64,000 bases of DNA, from assembly GCF_018446385.1 (NCBI RefSeq), contig NC_055999.1, forward strand, positions 80,925,859-80,989,858, in the 5' to 3' direction. Both the position numbers and the translations under genes were made by a program. Source of the DNA: Zingiber officinale (Eukaryota; Streptophyta; Magnoliopsida; Zingiberales; Zingiberaceae). Shown here in pieces: positions 25,301-41,100 of this stretch. Below the pieces are notes generated by a model, which saw nothing but the letters and a program-made list of their open reading frames with translations, did not search any database and was not told where the DNA came from. Each line of letters starts with the position of its first letter. The first letter of the stretch is position 1.

Positions 25301-26174
25301 GAGATATCTTTCTCTTATAAACCCATGATCTTTTCCATGTGTTTTCAATATGGGACTATGTTTGCAACCTTGCAACCCCAACAATCCCCCCCTCAAACAA
25401 AGGACCATGGGCTTCCACGTCCAATCCTCAGCCCACTAGGACTTCCTGCCCCTCGGTCCACCCGACCTACTAGGACTTCCTTGCCTAGCCGCAACTAGGA
25501 CTTCCTGCCCCTCGGTCCACCCGACCTACTATGACTTCCTTGCCTAGCCGCAACTAGGACTTCCTGCCCCTCGGTCCACCCGACCTACTAGGACTTCCTG
25601 CCTAGTGTCTGGTCCTCTTGATCCGAACATAGGAGCCCCCACTTTCTTTGTTCGAGGTCAATATTGTACTCACATGGTTCAATAAGACCATAGCTCTTGT
25701 GCACAGTTGGCGGTTAAACCTTCTGGCAGTCCAGGCTCTGATACCAATTGTAGGATCGAAAAGAATTTAGATATCTCCACAATGACATGATATTGTCCAC
25801 TTTAGGCCTAAGCCCTCATGGTTTTGCTCTTGAGCTCTACCCAAAAGGCCTCATGCCAATGGAGATATCTTTCTCTTATAAACCCATGATCTTTTCCATG
25901 TGTTTTCAATATGGGACTATGTTTGCAACCTTGCAACCCCAACAGAAATTTCACCGGCAGGGACTTCTTTGTTTATCCAGTTTTTGCATATTGTCAGCCG
26001 GAGGCTGTACTATATAAACTACGTGGATTGTTTATTTAATTATTGTATATATTCCGACCGTATTAGCCGAGGATTGAGAGGCCTTGAGGGATTTTTGACA
26101 AGTTTCAGATTGTCATCCGTACAGGGGAGATGCTGCTGAAATTTTACCGGCAGGGACTTCCCCCGAGCGTGACA
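22373..26174 (+). repeat. 5' LTR of G1
   Basis: Starts TGTAAAATAC and ends GCGTGACA. Longer than the 3' copy because of the TRIM (25188-25944) and a local tandem duplication of about 200 bp near the end (GTCAGCCGGAGG to GAGATGCTGCTGAAAT). The GC-rich segment 22620-22990 gives low-complexity frames on both strands that I do not accept as genes. Confidence 0.85.
25188..25944 (-). mobile_element. TRIM-like miniature LTR element
   Basis: Two 196 bp LTRs (25188-25383 and 25749-25944), beginning TGTAGGATCG and ending CCCCAACA, differ at only about two positions. TSD GAAAT at 25183-25187 and 25945-25949. The 365 bp interior starts with ATCCCCCCCTC (PPT complement) and ends with CTCTGATACCAAT (PBS complement), so the element is on the minus strand. 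There is no coding capacity. The interior has about three copies of a ~60 bp repeat around CTAGGACTTCCTGCCCCTCGG. Confidence 0.9.
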
Positions 26175-29100
26175 ATTTATTTTAGTATCAGAGCCTAGTT
26201 TTGCGAGTCAATCTGGTTAATTTTTTGAATTTATACAGATTTCCCTCGATTTTTATGTTCGAAATTCCGTGGTATTCTTAGACAAGGTTTTATTTGGGGA
26301 CTTAGCAGCAACGGAACATCTCCAGACGACAAATAGGTATGAAAATTAATTTTATAATCTTAGTACTTGTATTAATACCTAGGTAATAAATATAATACAT
26401 ATGAGGCGAAGTACACGTGTTCCCATGCCGAGACGTGGTGCAGGACGGTCATGCAAGAGAGCGTTGGAATCTCTGACGACAGAGTCACCAGAGAGGTCTG
26501 CTGGGATCGAGCCTGTCGGTCAGGGACAGACTCCTCATGGTACTGCGGGCGTGTCGTGCTCTCGGATTCTGACGATTCCTTCTCCAGAGTTATCCACACC
26601 TACAGTATTCACTGTACCACCAGCGGTACCACCATCGACATACCCAGCCCCTCCACCTGCAGTGCCTGCTGCTGCGTACCCGGCACCACCGCCACCTGTG
26701 CCTACTACTTGCTACTCGGCACCACCACCACCTCTACCTTCTACTGCGTACCCGGCACCACCGTCACCTGTGTCTGCTACTGCATACCCGACACCCGCAC
26801 CAGCAGTCTTCTTATCTGGTACCACCACCTACCGTACCTCCAGTCATTCTGCCTATATTGACCCTATAGTGCCACCAGCGGTACCTGCCCCAGCTTATGC
26901 AGTGACACCAGGGGTACCTTCCTCGGCCTATCCAGCGGTACCACTTGTAGTACCAGCTCCAGTGGTTCCGTCAGTTCCCGCAGCGATCCCTACTCACCTT
27001 ACTGATATGATTGCGGCACGAGCTCGGATCCCAACTTTGGTAGAGTCGGTGAAAAGCTGATTCACGCTATTCCACGAAGAGACTGATCTGAGCGTAGCTC
27101 AGTCTTGGATAAAAACTATGGAGTGGACTTTCTTCTATATGGCATGCTCTGAGTGGGAGAAGGCAGATCTTGCTACTTACCATTTACGGGACGAGGCTGA
27201 TATCTGGTGGGACATGCAGTGCTCGATCATAGGCAAGCAGCACATCACCTGGGCAAGATTCATAGAGGCTTTTGAGAGTCACTATTTTTCACGGTCATAT
27301 CAGATGACACGCCGTCAGGATTTTCTGAGTCTTTGGCAGAACAACCGTACAGTGATGGAATATAACACTTAATTTAATCGATTAGCCAGATTTTATCCAG
27401 AGTTAGTTGCTGAGGACAGATCACATATGCTTCAGTTTATCCAGGGACTGGATGGACATCTGCAAGTAAAGATTGCAGGTTTTGGAAATTCATCTTACAT
27501 AGAGGCATTGGACAGAGCCCTGATGATCGAGTCAGCTCAGCAGAGAACTAGTGCGAACAAGAAAAGGAAGCAGACAAATCAGACTTCAGGACAGATCCAA
27601 CAGCTATAGGCTACCGGACAACACCAGAGTGGTTGCAGTCAGTTAGGTCAGGGTACTTTTGGGGCATCTGGCTGGTCTCAGAAGTCAGGGCGGACCTCAT
27701 CAAGACATTTTCGGTCATCTCAGCAGAACCAGAAATAGTCCACCGGTGACGTGCACTGCACTCAATGTGGGTCTAGGGATCACATCACATCAACTTGCAC
27801 CTTGGGACAGTTAGTTTACTACTATTACAAACTGCCTGGGCACATGAGCCGAGATTATTCGCTAAAGGATCAGCACATGGCTTCCGGGGTTTCTGTTCAG
27901 GGAGGATAGTATAGTCAGACAGGGACTCAGTGAGGGGGGCAGAAGGCCCAATCTTCGCATCGCCAACAGAGGGCAGACCCCCTTGTAGTAGCTGCATATG
28001 GTATGCACGGACAGGAGCACTCCAGTGCTTTTATGGTATCACAGAGTCCTATCTCGGGACCTCAATATCTAACATAGGGGCAGTATCAGTTTCAGCCTCA
28101 GCCTCAGCCGCTAGTGCAGTATCAGCTGCAGCCCCAGCCACTGGTTCAGTACCAGTCACAGCCCCAGCCACTGGTTCAATATCAGACTCAACCCTCCTAT
28201 CCATCTTTGGCTCAGTATCCGATACCGCCTCTGTGGCAGGCTCAAGCTCATGCTCAGGTGTGCAGCAGCCTTTGACAGTGCTACCACCTCCACCCCCGCT
28301 ATAGATTGGACGAATTCATGCGGTTACTGGAGAGGATGCACAGCGGACCGACGGATCCATTTCCACGGTACAGTTTTACTTTATGCATTTTCCGCTGATA
28401 TGCTTATTGATACTAGTAGTTCGTATTCCTTTATTTCTCATGCATTTATGAGGGAGATTGGTAGACTACCTATCCTTAGACCGCGGGACTGACCGTCACC
28501 CTACCGTCTGATGATACATTGGACATCACTTAGGAGGTCAGAGAATGCCCATTAGACTTCGGTAATAATATACTCACTGTAGATTTATTAGTACTGGAAA
28601 TGGTCAAGTTCGACATTATCCTTGGCATGGATTGACTGTCAGCATATCATGCCACAGTTGATTGCCAAATGAGGGTGGTCACATTCCAACCTCCGAACCA
28701 ACCCTCATGGGATTTCACTAGCATCAGGAATGACGGTATATAGACCGGTTCTATGATTCAGGCTCAGAAGTTGTTATCACATGGTTGTAAGGGATTTCTA
28801 TTATCATTAATTAATGCTGACGACAGCAGTAGATCTCAGCTCTTAGACGTACTAGTGGTCCGAGAGTATTCAGATGTATTTCCAGATAAGCTACCAGGCT
28901 TGCCTCCCTGAAGACAAGTGGAGTTTGCTATTGAGCTGATTCCGGGGACCGCGCTAACATCGAAAGCTCCTTACCGTATGACACCAAAAGAGTTGGACGA
29001 GCTAAAGGTCCAACTCCAGGAGTTATTGGACAGGGGATTTATTCGCCCTAGTGTATCTTCGTGGGGTTCTCCGGTATTATTTGTCAAGAAAAAGGATGGT

Positions 29101-32100
29101 ACTTTGAGGTTGTGCATCGATTATAGACAACTGAATGCAGTGACTGTCAAAAATAAATACCCTTTACCACGGATCGAGGATTTGTTTGATCAGCTCAGAG
29201 GTACATCAGTGTATTCTAAGATTGATCTGCGGTTTGGATATCATCAGCTGAGAGTCAAAGATTCTGATATTCAGAAGACAACATTCCACACCAGATATGA
29301 ACATTATGAGTTTTTTATAATGTCATTTGGGCTTACCAATGCTCCAACGGTATTTATAGATTTGATGAACCATGTCTTTCTGGAGTATTTAGATCAGTTC
29401 ATTATCATTTTCATCGACGACATTTTGATCTACTCGCGTTCCGAGGAGGAACATGCACAACATCTTCGTATAGTCTTGGAGACTCTTCGACAACATCGCC
29501 TATATGCGAAGTTCAACAAGTGTGCTTTCTGGCTATCCTTAGTCAGTTTTCTGGGACACGTGGTTTCTAGCCGAGGTATTTCCGTAGACCCTCAGAAGAT
29601 CGAGGTTGTCACCAGCTGGGAGCAGCCAAAATCAGTTTAGGAGATCCACAGTTTCTTGGGATTGTCCGGATATTACAGACGGTTCGTTGAGGGTTTCTCT
29701 CATATTTTTATGCCGCTGACATGCCTGACCAGGAAAGGCATGAAGTTCACGTGGTCAAAAGCCTACGAGACCAACTTCCAGGAGCTGAAGCGGAGATTAG
29801 TGTTGGTACCAATTTTGGTTTTGCCCTCTGGAGAGGACAGATTCGTGCTCTACACCGACACTTCTCTACAGGGTTTAGGCATTGTTTTGATGCAGCACGG
29901 CAGTGTAGTCTCCTATGCTTCTCGTCAGTTGAAGGTACATGAGAAGAACTACCCAGTATATGATTAGAGCTGTCAGACGGGCCAACCCATGGCGGGGCGG
30001 GTTGGCCCGTGGCGGGCTAACCATTTGGCGGGTTGCGGGTTTGGCGGGCCAACCCGCGGGCCCATCAAAATTTTTTTAAAAAATTAAAAAATATTTCATA
30101 TCTTCAACGTTTTACTTCGGAAAGGTTTCATCAATTAAATGTATCCACAAATATGTATTTTAAATATAAATGGACACAAACAAATACTTATGTTGGATGA
30201 AAAGTACTATTTTTATTTCAAAATTATAACAAAGAAACATAATAAAATGACATAAAACTTATTTTACATGTATGTCTTAACCCGCGGGCCAACCCAAGCC
30301 CGTCGTGGGCCAACCCGCGCGGGTCGCAGGCCTAGGCGGATTGGCCCACGGCGGGTTTGGGTTGATAAAGTTCTAGAGATGGCCGCAATTATCTTTGCTT
30401 TGAAGATTTGGCGGCATCATCTTTATGATATTACATTTGAGATTCTCACTGATCATAAGAGTCTCAAATATCTTTTTCATTCAGAAGAAACTCAATCTCC
30501 AATAGAGGAGATGGATGGAGTTCCTGAAGGATTATAACTGTACTATTAGCTACCATCGAGGGAAGGTAATGTGGTTACCGATGCACTTAGCTGGAAGTCC
30601 AGAGAGACTTTAGCATGTCACCGAGTTTTCGTCACACACTTGATTCAGGGTTTCTCTGAGTTGGGCCTTGAGGAGCAGGGGCAGATAAAACAGCGTATTC
30701 TTGTAACCTGTAAAATACCAGAAAAATGGGGAATAATGATAAGGGAATTTTCTGGAATTTCTGGAAATTTTTCGGGAATTTTTCAGAGCTCGTATGGACG
30801 AGTTTACGGGGATAAAAAACGGGGCCCAGGAAAGCCTGTTTAGTCTACCCATTTAAGAGAGGAAAAATTTTATTTTTCTTTTTCTTTTATTATTCTTTTT
30901 CCTATGTTTTTTTTTCTCCCGCGTGCTTCCCTCTTTCTCCCCCTGCCGAACCCGACGCCTTGCCCTAACCCATGCGACACGGACGGTTCTTCATCCCCGA
31001 ACGCCCTCACCCCCTCTACCACCGGCAACGAGAGCCACCTCTCCTCTACTCTGTGCAGCGCCGACGCCGACGCTGATCGTCGATGTCGTGCCCTAGCCGA
31101 AGCCCACCGCCACGACCCGATCACCGACGGCTAACATCTCTGACACTTGCTCGCAGCCTTCTGTGCCCTAGCCCTAGACCCGATTTCCTTCCTCCTCTGG
31201 CCGTACGAGCACAAGGGATGCAGATCCCTTGCCGGCAGGGCACCATCTGTCCTCTGCCCTAGTGTCGGCGGACGACCGCCTCCTTTGCTGCGATTTGGCA
31301 GCATTCCAACCGAGCTCTAGTTCTCCTTTGTGTGCCACTGCCGAGTGTGAGTTTGCTTCTCCCCTTTGTTCTCAGCGTCACTCCTCCTGATGCTATGCTG
31401 CTGTTGCCGGGAGTATTCGACTTTTGGTTACAAAATTGTAAAGGAGTTGCTTGATTCCACACTGTTAACTAGAATTCAGCATCGACGGATCATGGATCAT
31501 CACCGACGATTGTAGAAGAGGTAAGGAGAGCAATTTGTATAGGAACTTAGTGGTTAACAGATGGTATTGTTGATTTCTGGTTCTTCTTTCTTAGCTGATC
31601 AGGGGCTGTTGTGTGATCCGACCAGCAAGCATGTGGGAGGATTTGCTGTGGTTTCAGCCATGAGTTTCCAGCAGCATACAGTTGCAGGTCTTCAATTGTG
31701 GATCAACAACAATCCATCTGTTGAGGTGAGTTTTGTACTGAGGATTAGGGTTTCAGCAAATCTTTTGCTGTATGATTGGAGTTTTGGTTGTATTTCTATG
31801 AGTATTTGGAGGATATGCATTTATATCGGATTATGTTGGAGATATTGTAACCTGCAGTTGCTTGGTTAGTTGTGGATTTAGGTAAGTTACGATGGATTCA
31901 TGTTTAACTTAACCTAATGTGATTATGGAAGGTTTAATATATTGTAGTTGTGATGAATTAAGTATAGTTGATTTATGTTGGATTAGCTTTAATCCTTGGA
32001 TTTATTAGAAATGATCATATTGCTAATCGTAAGTTGACCAGCGAAAGGAAATGATTGTGTTGATTGAGGATTATTGATTAAGGAGATTAATTCAAGTTAA

Positions 32101-35100
32101 TCATTAATTAGGATTAATTAATGATGGATCGATTAGGATTTTTTCTAATTAAGTTGGGTTGGATTTAGCTAGTTGTTGTTTATAAAATTAGCTAAATTGT
32201 GTATCACGTTATCTGCAGGACTTTGATTTGAGACTGTCTCGACGATGTCGGATTTGGACCTTTCTATTGGAGGCGGGTACCTCTTGACTTATCTTTTATG
32301 ATATTTTCAATTGGATATGCATGTTTTTATGGCTACAAGCAATGATCATGTTTGCCTTTTGATACCCATAGCATGTTCTGTTGGGCGTTTGTTATGTATC
32401 TATGTTTACGTTTCGTGATTATTGCCATCGCACCTTAGTTCCTGAGTAAGTGACATACCATGCCTTCGAGTTTAGGACTAGATTCGGATTTTATTATCCC
32501 ATGTGTATCTATATTTTATATCATACCATGTCACGAATTTTGCTTTGTGCATATTGTTGGTACATATTTTATGGAGGTGGATATGTTCGGGACCTAGGTT
32601 GTTATACCGTAGGACCAGATACCCTAGATCTATCGATTTGACTTACTTGTACACATTTTCGTATATATATGTGGATTCGTTGATATCACATGTTTAGTTT
32701 CACGATCATTCGCAGATTGTATCGCGTGATAGTCGCTCCATTATCAGAGCATATCGCCGCCATCATCGCTCCGTTAGTCCGCTTAGGTGCGCGTCAGTAC
32801 GCCGCTTTGGTACTCGTTGGTCCGCCACGTGGGTAGCGATGGTACACGCCGAGGATCCCTCCCGTCAGGAGACGAGCGTTAGCCCCCATTTATGATTTGG
32901 GTGAGTATGTGTACTCGACAAAGATCCCGCCCACTCGGTCATCGTGGGTAGTGATGTCGAGCATTGTCACAACTCTACCCACCTCGCCTCACCATGGAGA
33001 GCGATCGGGGTGACCGTATCGGCACCATACGATTTATCGCATTTATTTGCTTGTGTTCACGTGACTTATACGCGTTTGGTGGATCGATATCATCTGAGGC
33101 ATATCAGGTATGCTGACTACCCTTTGTTCGGATAGAGTTCCTAGTGAGTATAGCTTCCCGCCACCTTCGGCCAGATATTTCCTATATATGATTGAAGTCA
33201 GATTCCATGTTTATTCTTTATTAGATATATCTTACTAGGTATGTCTAGTATTCATTGAGTTGTTGAACTCACCCCGGATACTATCTTTTTAGGTACCGTT
33301 ATGATGTCGCTGAGTATCCCGTCGTCCCCACATCACCTCGTAAGATCTTTTGATTTCGTTTATGTTTTGTTTGTTTACGATGTGTTTAGTTTGTCTCGAT
33401 TTTGTTTTTTGTTATGGTATTTTGTATTATTGTTGTTGTGTAAGACTAAGCCAGTGTTTGCTTTGTATTTGGTTTGCTCGTTTTCGTTTTGTCGTTTCTA
33501 CGTATAAGCTGCGTGGTTGTGTTTTTATCAGGTAGGTCGATTATAAATGGTTGTGTGTATATTACCGATGATATTACGTAGAATGCTTGATTGTCACCAG
33601 ATAGAGGTCAAATTTTTGGACAGGACTCCGGCGTGACAATTTAGTGGTATCAGAGCCAGGTTTACGATACTTGCTATGTGTTCTGGATTGTTGAGATTTA
33701 TCTGATACCAATTTATTTGGTATCATAGCTTAGCTTACAAGTCTTATTTTCCTGTGTTTCGGAATTTCATGTTTTGGTCTTCTCGATGTGACTTTTCGAG
33801 TTTTGGGACCTAGCAGCAGCAGGACATCTCCAAGCTATAGGAGGTATGTTGGTATACTGTTATCCTACATTTTTGTTAGTATATGTACCGTTGACTATTA
33901 CAGTTTATGACATGTAATAGCACTTTGTATCTGGTATCTGTCTGATGTTGTAGCCATATTACATGTGATGGGTTAGCCACTGATGATGATCGACCTTAAT
34001 AGAGGTTAAGGGTTATAATCTCTGGTGATTTTTTTTTCATATCATATTACCCGTAGTTTACCTTCCGTTACTACTAGTTTGTTAGGAGATTGAGGCACAT
34101 ACCAGCCTTTGTTATTATTAGTTGGGTAGTAGATAATATCTACATATTCATGTTAACTTAGCCAGTAGAATACCATGTTATCTTAGTTAATTTCATTAGT
34201 AGATAATTGATCTACTCTTGTTAGATCGGTCAGTAGAAGTTTGATTTACCATAGTTGCTTAAAGAGGATTAAGGTATTCTTGATTAGTTAGTAGATGACT
34301 GATTTAGTTTTGTTGGTTTGATCAGTAGAGGACAGTCATACTCTATTTTTAGAGGTTCGAATCTTTTGATTATTTGTGCTTAGTTAGGTATCTAGAGTAC
34401 ATTTGAGTACATGACTCGTACTGACGTGGAAAAGACTGAATTGATCGTATACCATTGTTGATTGGATTAAATATGCTGATTATACATTCCTGTGTAGTTT
34501 ATATTAGATTTTATTTAGTTATACCCCTAAACCATGAGAGTAGGTAGCATAGGGTTTGTGTGGTAGATTGGATTAAATATACTGATTATACATACCTGTG
34601 TAGTTTATACACTTGATTATTATGTGTTGTAGGAGTATTATGATGGACGGTCTAATTGCATGTAGTGGGTGTATACTTTTCCAGTTATGATTGTTGTGGG
34701 TTTCTAGTAGATTATACCCGAGTGGTCTGATTGGTTTATTGGAGGTATTTTATCGATTAAATCTATGTTGTGAAATGTGCACATGTGTTTGAGTGTTTTA
34801 TTGAAGGAATCTGATCGATTTAATCTAAGTTGTGATAGATGCAGATGTGTTCGGTGTAATATTTGAGGTATCTTGTTTATTATATTTGTTCTGTGTGTAC
34901 ACTCGTGTCGATTATGATTTGTGGGAAGTATTAAGTGATTATACTCATTTGGTATGTGTTGTGAGTATTATTGGAGGTGTATTGTCGATTATACCTACGT
35001 TGATTTTTGTACACGTGTTCGGTATGTATTGTTGGAGGTATCATACTGAATATACCTGAGTTGTGTGTGTGTTTGGTGTATAATACCTATGTTGTGTGTG

Positions 35101-38100
35101 CACGTGTGCCAGGTGTATGATTGGTAGCATCATGATGATTCTACCTATGTTGAATGTAGAATGTTGAGTGTCTACATTATGCCATTTGTTGCATTACCCT
35201 ATCGACTAATTCTCCTATTGGTGGGTGATCCACTAGGATGTTGAGAGAGTTGACAAATGATTTGATATATTTACTGGGTGGTTATACCTTTGACTACCCA
35301 CAGTGACCTGTGGTAGAGTGACCTCGTGCAGTCTCTAGTTGGATAGCTAGGTGCCTTGGACATTTATGTATTGTTTGTGGTGGAGTGTAGCTCCCACATA
35401 TTATTGTTTGTTTGTGGTAGAGCGTAGCTCCCACATATTTTAGATGGTTGTGGTGGAGCGTAGCTCCCACATATTATGGACTGTTTGTGGTGGAGCGTTG
35501 CTCCCACATATTGCGGATTGCTTGTAGCGGAGCATTGCTCCCATATTTATTGCAGATACATGTTACGGATTAATTGTAGTGGAGTGTTACTATTACATAT
35601 TGAGGATTTCTTGTGGTAGAGCGTTGCTCCCACATATGTGGTATTTTCTGTGATGGAGCATTGCTCTCACTCTGGAGGATCTATTCTTTAGTGATTTATA
35701 TCGTAGGTGATCAGATTTCCTGACTTGTTGTCGAGGATCTTATGGTTTGGAATGTCTGTGATACGGACATTATGTATTGATTTTGCCATTAGGGCTTGCG
35801 GAGCCTAAGATGTTTGCAGAGACTTGATGGTTTTGATATTCCCAGGAGGTTTGGATCGGTTTCCATTGTCTTGTTGACGATGTTGTGATCTATCTCGGAT
35901 CTGCGGTGAGTCACGCACATCATCTTTGCATAGTTCTAGAGATGTTTCGATGGAAACGTCTAGATGTGAAGAATCAGTAGTGCGTATTTTGGTTGTCTTC
36001 TGTGAGATGTTTGAGACACACGGTCACCAATAGGAGTATACCGTGGTGTTACCGTTGGGAGTAGACGGAGTCTATAGAAGAGGCTCGCAACTTCCTTTGT
36101 TTGGCTCGATATTTTCGGAGATACGTTGAGGGTTTCTCACGGATTGCTATGCTACTTTCACTCCTGACCAGGAAAGGCGTGAAGTTCACTTGGACTGAGG
36201 ATTGCAAGACCAGCTTCCAGGAGATGAAGCAGAGACTGGTGTCGGCTCCGATTTTGGTTTTACCTTTTGAAGAAGACGGATTCGTGCTCTATACCGACGC
36301 ATCTTTACAGGGTTTGGGCGCTGTTTTGATGCAGCACAAGAGGGTAGTCTCCTATGCTTCTCGGCAGTTGGAGGAGCTTGAGAAGAACTACCCAGTACAT
36401 GATTTGTAGCTGGCCACTATTATTTTTGCCTTGAAGATTTGGCGACATCACCTTTATGGTATTACGTTTGATTCCACCGATCATAAGAGTCTCAAATATA
36501 TTTTCACCCAAAAAAAACTTAATCTCCGACGGAGGAGATGGATGGAATTCTGAAGGATTACGAATGTATCATTAGCTATCACCGAGGAAAAGCTAATGTG
36601 GTTAAATCTAAGTCTAGAGGACTTTCACACCGAGTCAGGGTTACGGACTTGATTGATTCTCGAATTGGGCCTTGAGGAGGTGGATGCAGCAGGTATTCTT
36701 GTTACCATGGTTGCTCGATCGTGACGAGAATGCGAGAGGCCCAGTTTGTTGGGACCTCAAAGAGCTCAGAGGAGGTAGAGTTGGTCCGCACTATCAGACG
36801 GAAGATGTCAGGCGCAGGACCGCCGGAAGAGTTACGCAGATCGGAGACGCAGACCCTAGAGTTCTCTATTGGCGACCATTTCTCCGAGTTCACCCACGAA
36901 AGGGGTGAAGAGATTTGGTTTGAGGTAAGCTAGCTCGCGATACATTGTACCTTTCGGATCTGAAAGGATTGGAGCTGTTTATGGCACCACCACCGGCGGT
37001 GAGTTCACGAACATATCCCACGATCTGCGGAGGAGATCGTGCCAGTTCCAGTTCAGCCTAACGCCACTTATGAGGAGATTTGCATTTGGAGGCGTCGATA
37101 TGAACAAGACAATCCTGGTTAAAGTGATGGCGATCATCTGGACGAGGAGGCTATTTGAGAGCTCGAGGATACTATCCGAGCACGATACCCCATCTTTTTA
37201 CTTGAGGTGTGTGATTTAATTTACCGTTCAGCATTTTGTACTCTTTACTTGTTGTTAGTATTTGCTGATGGTAGAGAACGAAATTTGGGGACCAAATTTT
37301 TATTAGTGGGGGAGAATGTAAAATACCAGAAAAATGGCGAATAATGATAAGGAAATTTTTCGAAATTTCTGGGAATTTTTCTGAAATTTTTCAGAGCTCG
37401 TATGGACGAGTTTACGGGGATAAAAAACGGGGCCCAGGAAAGCCTGTTTAGTCTACCCATTTAAGAGAGGAAAAGTTTTATTTTTCTTTTTCTTTTATTA
37501 TTCTTTTTCCTTTGTTTTTTTTTTCTCCCGCGTGCTTCCCTCTTTCTCCCCCTGCCGAACCCGACGCCTTGCCCTAACCAATGCGACACCGACGGTTCTT
37601 CTTCCCCGAACGCCCTCACCCCCTCTGCCGCCGGCAACGAGAGCCACCTCTCCTCTACTCTGTGCAGCGCCGACGCCGACGCCGACGCAGATCGTCGACG
37701 CCGTGCCCTAGCCGAAGCACACCGCCACGACCCAATCACCGACGGCCAACATCTCTGATACTTGCTCGCAGCCTTCTGTGCCCTAGCCCTAGACCCGATT
37801 TCCTTCCTCCTCCGGCCGTGCAAGCACAAGGGATGCAGATCCCTTGCCGGCAGGGCACCATCTGTCCTCTGCCCTAGTGCCGGCGGACGACCGCCTCCTT
37901 TACTGCGATTTGGCATCATTCCAGCCGAGCTCTAGTTCTCCTTTGTGTGCCACTGCCGAGTGTGAGTTTGCTTCTCCCCTTTGTTCTCAGCGTCACTCCT
38001 CCTGATGCTATGCTGCTGTTGTTGGGAGTATTCGACTTTTGGTTACAAAATTGTAAAGGAGTTGCTTGATTCCACACTGTTAACTGGAATTCAGCATCGA

Positions 38101-41100
38101 TGGATCATGGATCATCATCGGTGATTGTAGAAGAGGTAAGGAGAGCAATTTGTATAGGAACTTAGTGGTTAACAGATGGTATTGTTGATTTCTGGTTCTT
38201 CTTTCTTAGCTGATCAGGGGCTGTTGTTTGATCCGACCAGCAAGCATGTGGGAGGATTTGTTATGGTTTTAGCCATGAGTTTCCAGCAGCATACAGTTGC
38301 AGCTCTTCAATTGTGGATCAACAACAATCCATCTGTTGAGGTGAGTTTTGTACTGAGGATTAGGGTTTCAGCAAATCTTTTACTGTATGATTGGAGTTTT
38401 GGTTATATTTCTATGAGTATTTGGAGGATATGCATTTATATCGGATTATGTTGGAGATATTGTAACCTGCAGTTGCTTGGTTAGTTGTGGATTTAGGTAA
38501 GTTACGATGGATTCATGTTTAACTTAACCTAATGTGATTATGGAAGGTTTAATATATTGTAGTTGTGATGAATTAAGTACAGTTGATTTATGTTGGATTA
38601 GCTTTAATCCTTGGATTTATTAGAGATGATCATATTGCTAATCGTAAGTTGATCAGCGAAAGGAAATGATTGTGTTGATTGAGGATTATTGATTAAGGAG
38701 ATTAATTCAAGTTAATCATTAATTAGGATTAATTAATGATGGATCGATTAGGGTTTTTTCTAATTAAGTTGGGTTGGATTTAGCTAGTTGTTGTTTATAA
38801 AATTAGCTAAATTGTGTATCACGTTATCTGCAGGACTTTGTTTGAGACGGTGTCTCGACGAGGGATCTATTTCGGATTGGACCTTTCTATTGGAGGCGGG
38901 TACCTCTTGACTTATCTTTTATGATATTGTCAATTGGATATGCATAGTATTTTATAGCTACAAGCAATGATCATGTTTGCCTTTGGTATGCCACTGTTTG
39001 TTACCCGTAGCATGTTCTGTTGGGCGTTTGTTATGTATCCATGTTTACGTTTCGTAATTATTGCCATGAGTACCTTAGTTCCTAGAGTAAGTGACATACC
39101 ATGCTTTACTGAGTTTAGGAGTAGATTCTGGATTTTTATTATCTGACATGTGTATCTATATTTTTATATCATACCTGATCTGTGTACCTAGACCTTTTGC
39201 TTTGATCCATGTACATTGTTGGTACATATTTTATGGAGGTGGATATGTTCAGGACCTAGGTTATTATACCATAGAGGACCTGTATACCCTAGATCTATGG
39301 ATTTGACTTACTTGTACTAGGGTACACATTTTCATATATATATGTGGATTTGGTTCAGGATATTGTCATGCTTAGTTTCATGCACCATTCGCATGATTGC
39401 ATGTTGCGTGATAGGCTGCTCCATTATTCCGTTGGTCTGCTCATGGGTAGCGTGACGCAGCGTGGTAGCACGTCAGTTTTGCTCTGTTCGGTGCTCCGTT
39501 GGTCCGCTCATGGGTAGTGTGACGCAGTGTGGTAGCACGTCAGGGATCCCTCTCCGTCACTGTGTATTGGGAGATGAGAGCATTGAGCTCCCCCATTTAT
39601 GATTTGGGGTAGGAGTATGTGTGTACTCCGACAACATCCCGTCCACTCGGTCACTCATCAGGGGTAGTGATATCAGAGTGCACGGTTGTCATATCCCTAC
39701 CCACTCAGTCTCACCATTATGTGTGAGATAACTGACTAGCGTTAGGGGTGACCATGTCATTGGCACCATATGCATTTATTGTATTTATTTGCTTGTGTTT
39801 GTTGCACTTATATGCTGCATTTTGGTGGATGCATTTGTTTGATATGCATACAGGAGGCATATTGTGTATCTGGTTTGACGACCCTTTTGTTCTGGATAGG
39901 AGTTCCTGGTGAGTACAGCTTCCTCAGTTACCTTTCAGTTTTGCATATTTCCTATATATGATTAGGAAGCTGTATTCCATGTTTATTGCTGTTAGATATA
40001 TCTTACACTACAACAAAAATGTTAAACAACAACACCACAAAGACAACGGTTTTAGATGAAACTGTTGTAAATTTGGTAAAAGACAACGATTTTATCTAAA
40101 ATCGTTGTCTTTGAGCTCCCATAAAATACAAAAGACAACGGTTTTGTGAGAACCGTTGTCGTTGAGCAATTTTTTTTTAAATCAACAACACATTTTACAA
40201 CGGTTATCTAAAACCGTTGTCTTTAAGCGCTTTTTTAGGGGCTACGACAACAGTTTTGACCGTTTTCTTTGACTTTATTTGTTCCGTCATTTTCCCTCTC
40301 ACAATTTTACTTTCCCTCTCTCCGTAAATTTTTTTGGCGCCTTATTTTCCCCTTCGCATTCTCGATCTCGTCACGCCATCCACTTCTGTGTGCTCTCCTC
40401 TCTCCCTAGTGAGCTGATTTCTGAGCTCAACGAGGCCCTTTGACCTTCCACTGCTGCTTCTTTGCCAAAGGTGACACTCCTCTGTCGATTCATAACCTGT
40501 TTATCTTGTTGAACGAAGAAGACAGCTGCTCATGGAGGACGACGATTTATTCCTCCAACAGTTCGATCCAAAGACTTGGAGATCGCAGCCGAGTTCCTCA
40601 CCAATTGGCTTCCCTTCCTCACCCGATCCCTCTGCGACGCATCGACTCCCTTTGCCCAAGTATCTCCTTTCCTTTCTCGGTTCTTGATTTGTTGATCCCT
40701 TTCCCTTTGGAAGAACGCTAGATTACTTAGTTCGCTGGGGTGGTGCTCTTCTTTAGGGTTTGCCGCCGAAACCGACGCGGATGCCTCCGGGTCCACTTCC
40801 ACGGAGGATCAGGCGTCTTATGCCTCTGCTAGCTTTGCTGCTCCCTTTCCCGATGCCCAACCAACTGGGTAGGACTCGGATCTGACGTCTTCACCGGAGT
40901 CCCCTCAAATCTGGATGTCTTGGACCGACATGGCTCAAGAAGACAAGCTCAAGGAGACTGCGGCGCAGGAGAAAAAGACGGAGGAGTCAGGGAGAACTTC
41001 GATTGAGGGAGCAGCAAGAGTTAAAAGGGAGATTGCGAAGAAGGAGACGGGAATGTCAAGGGAGCAGAGGGAAGAAATACACTTTAGGAATGTTGTCAGG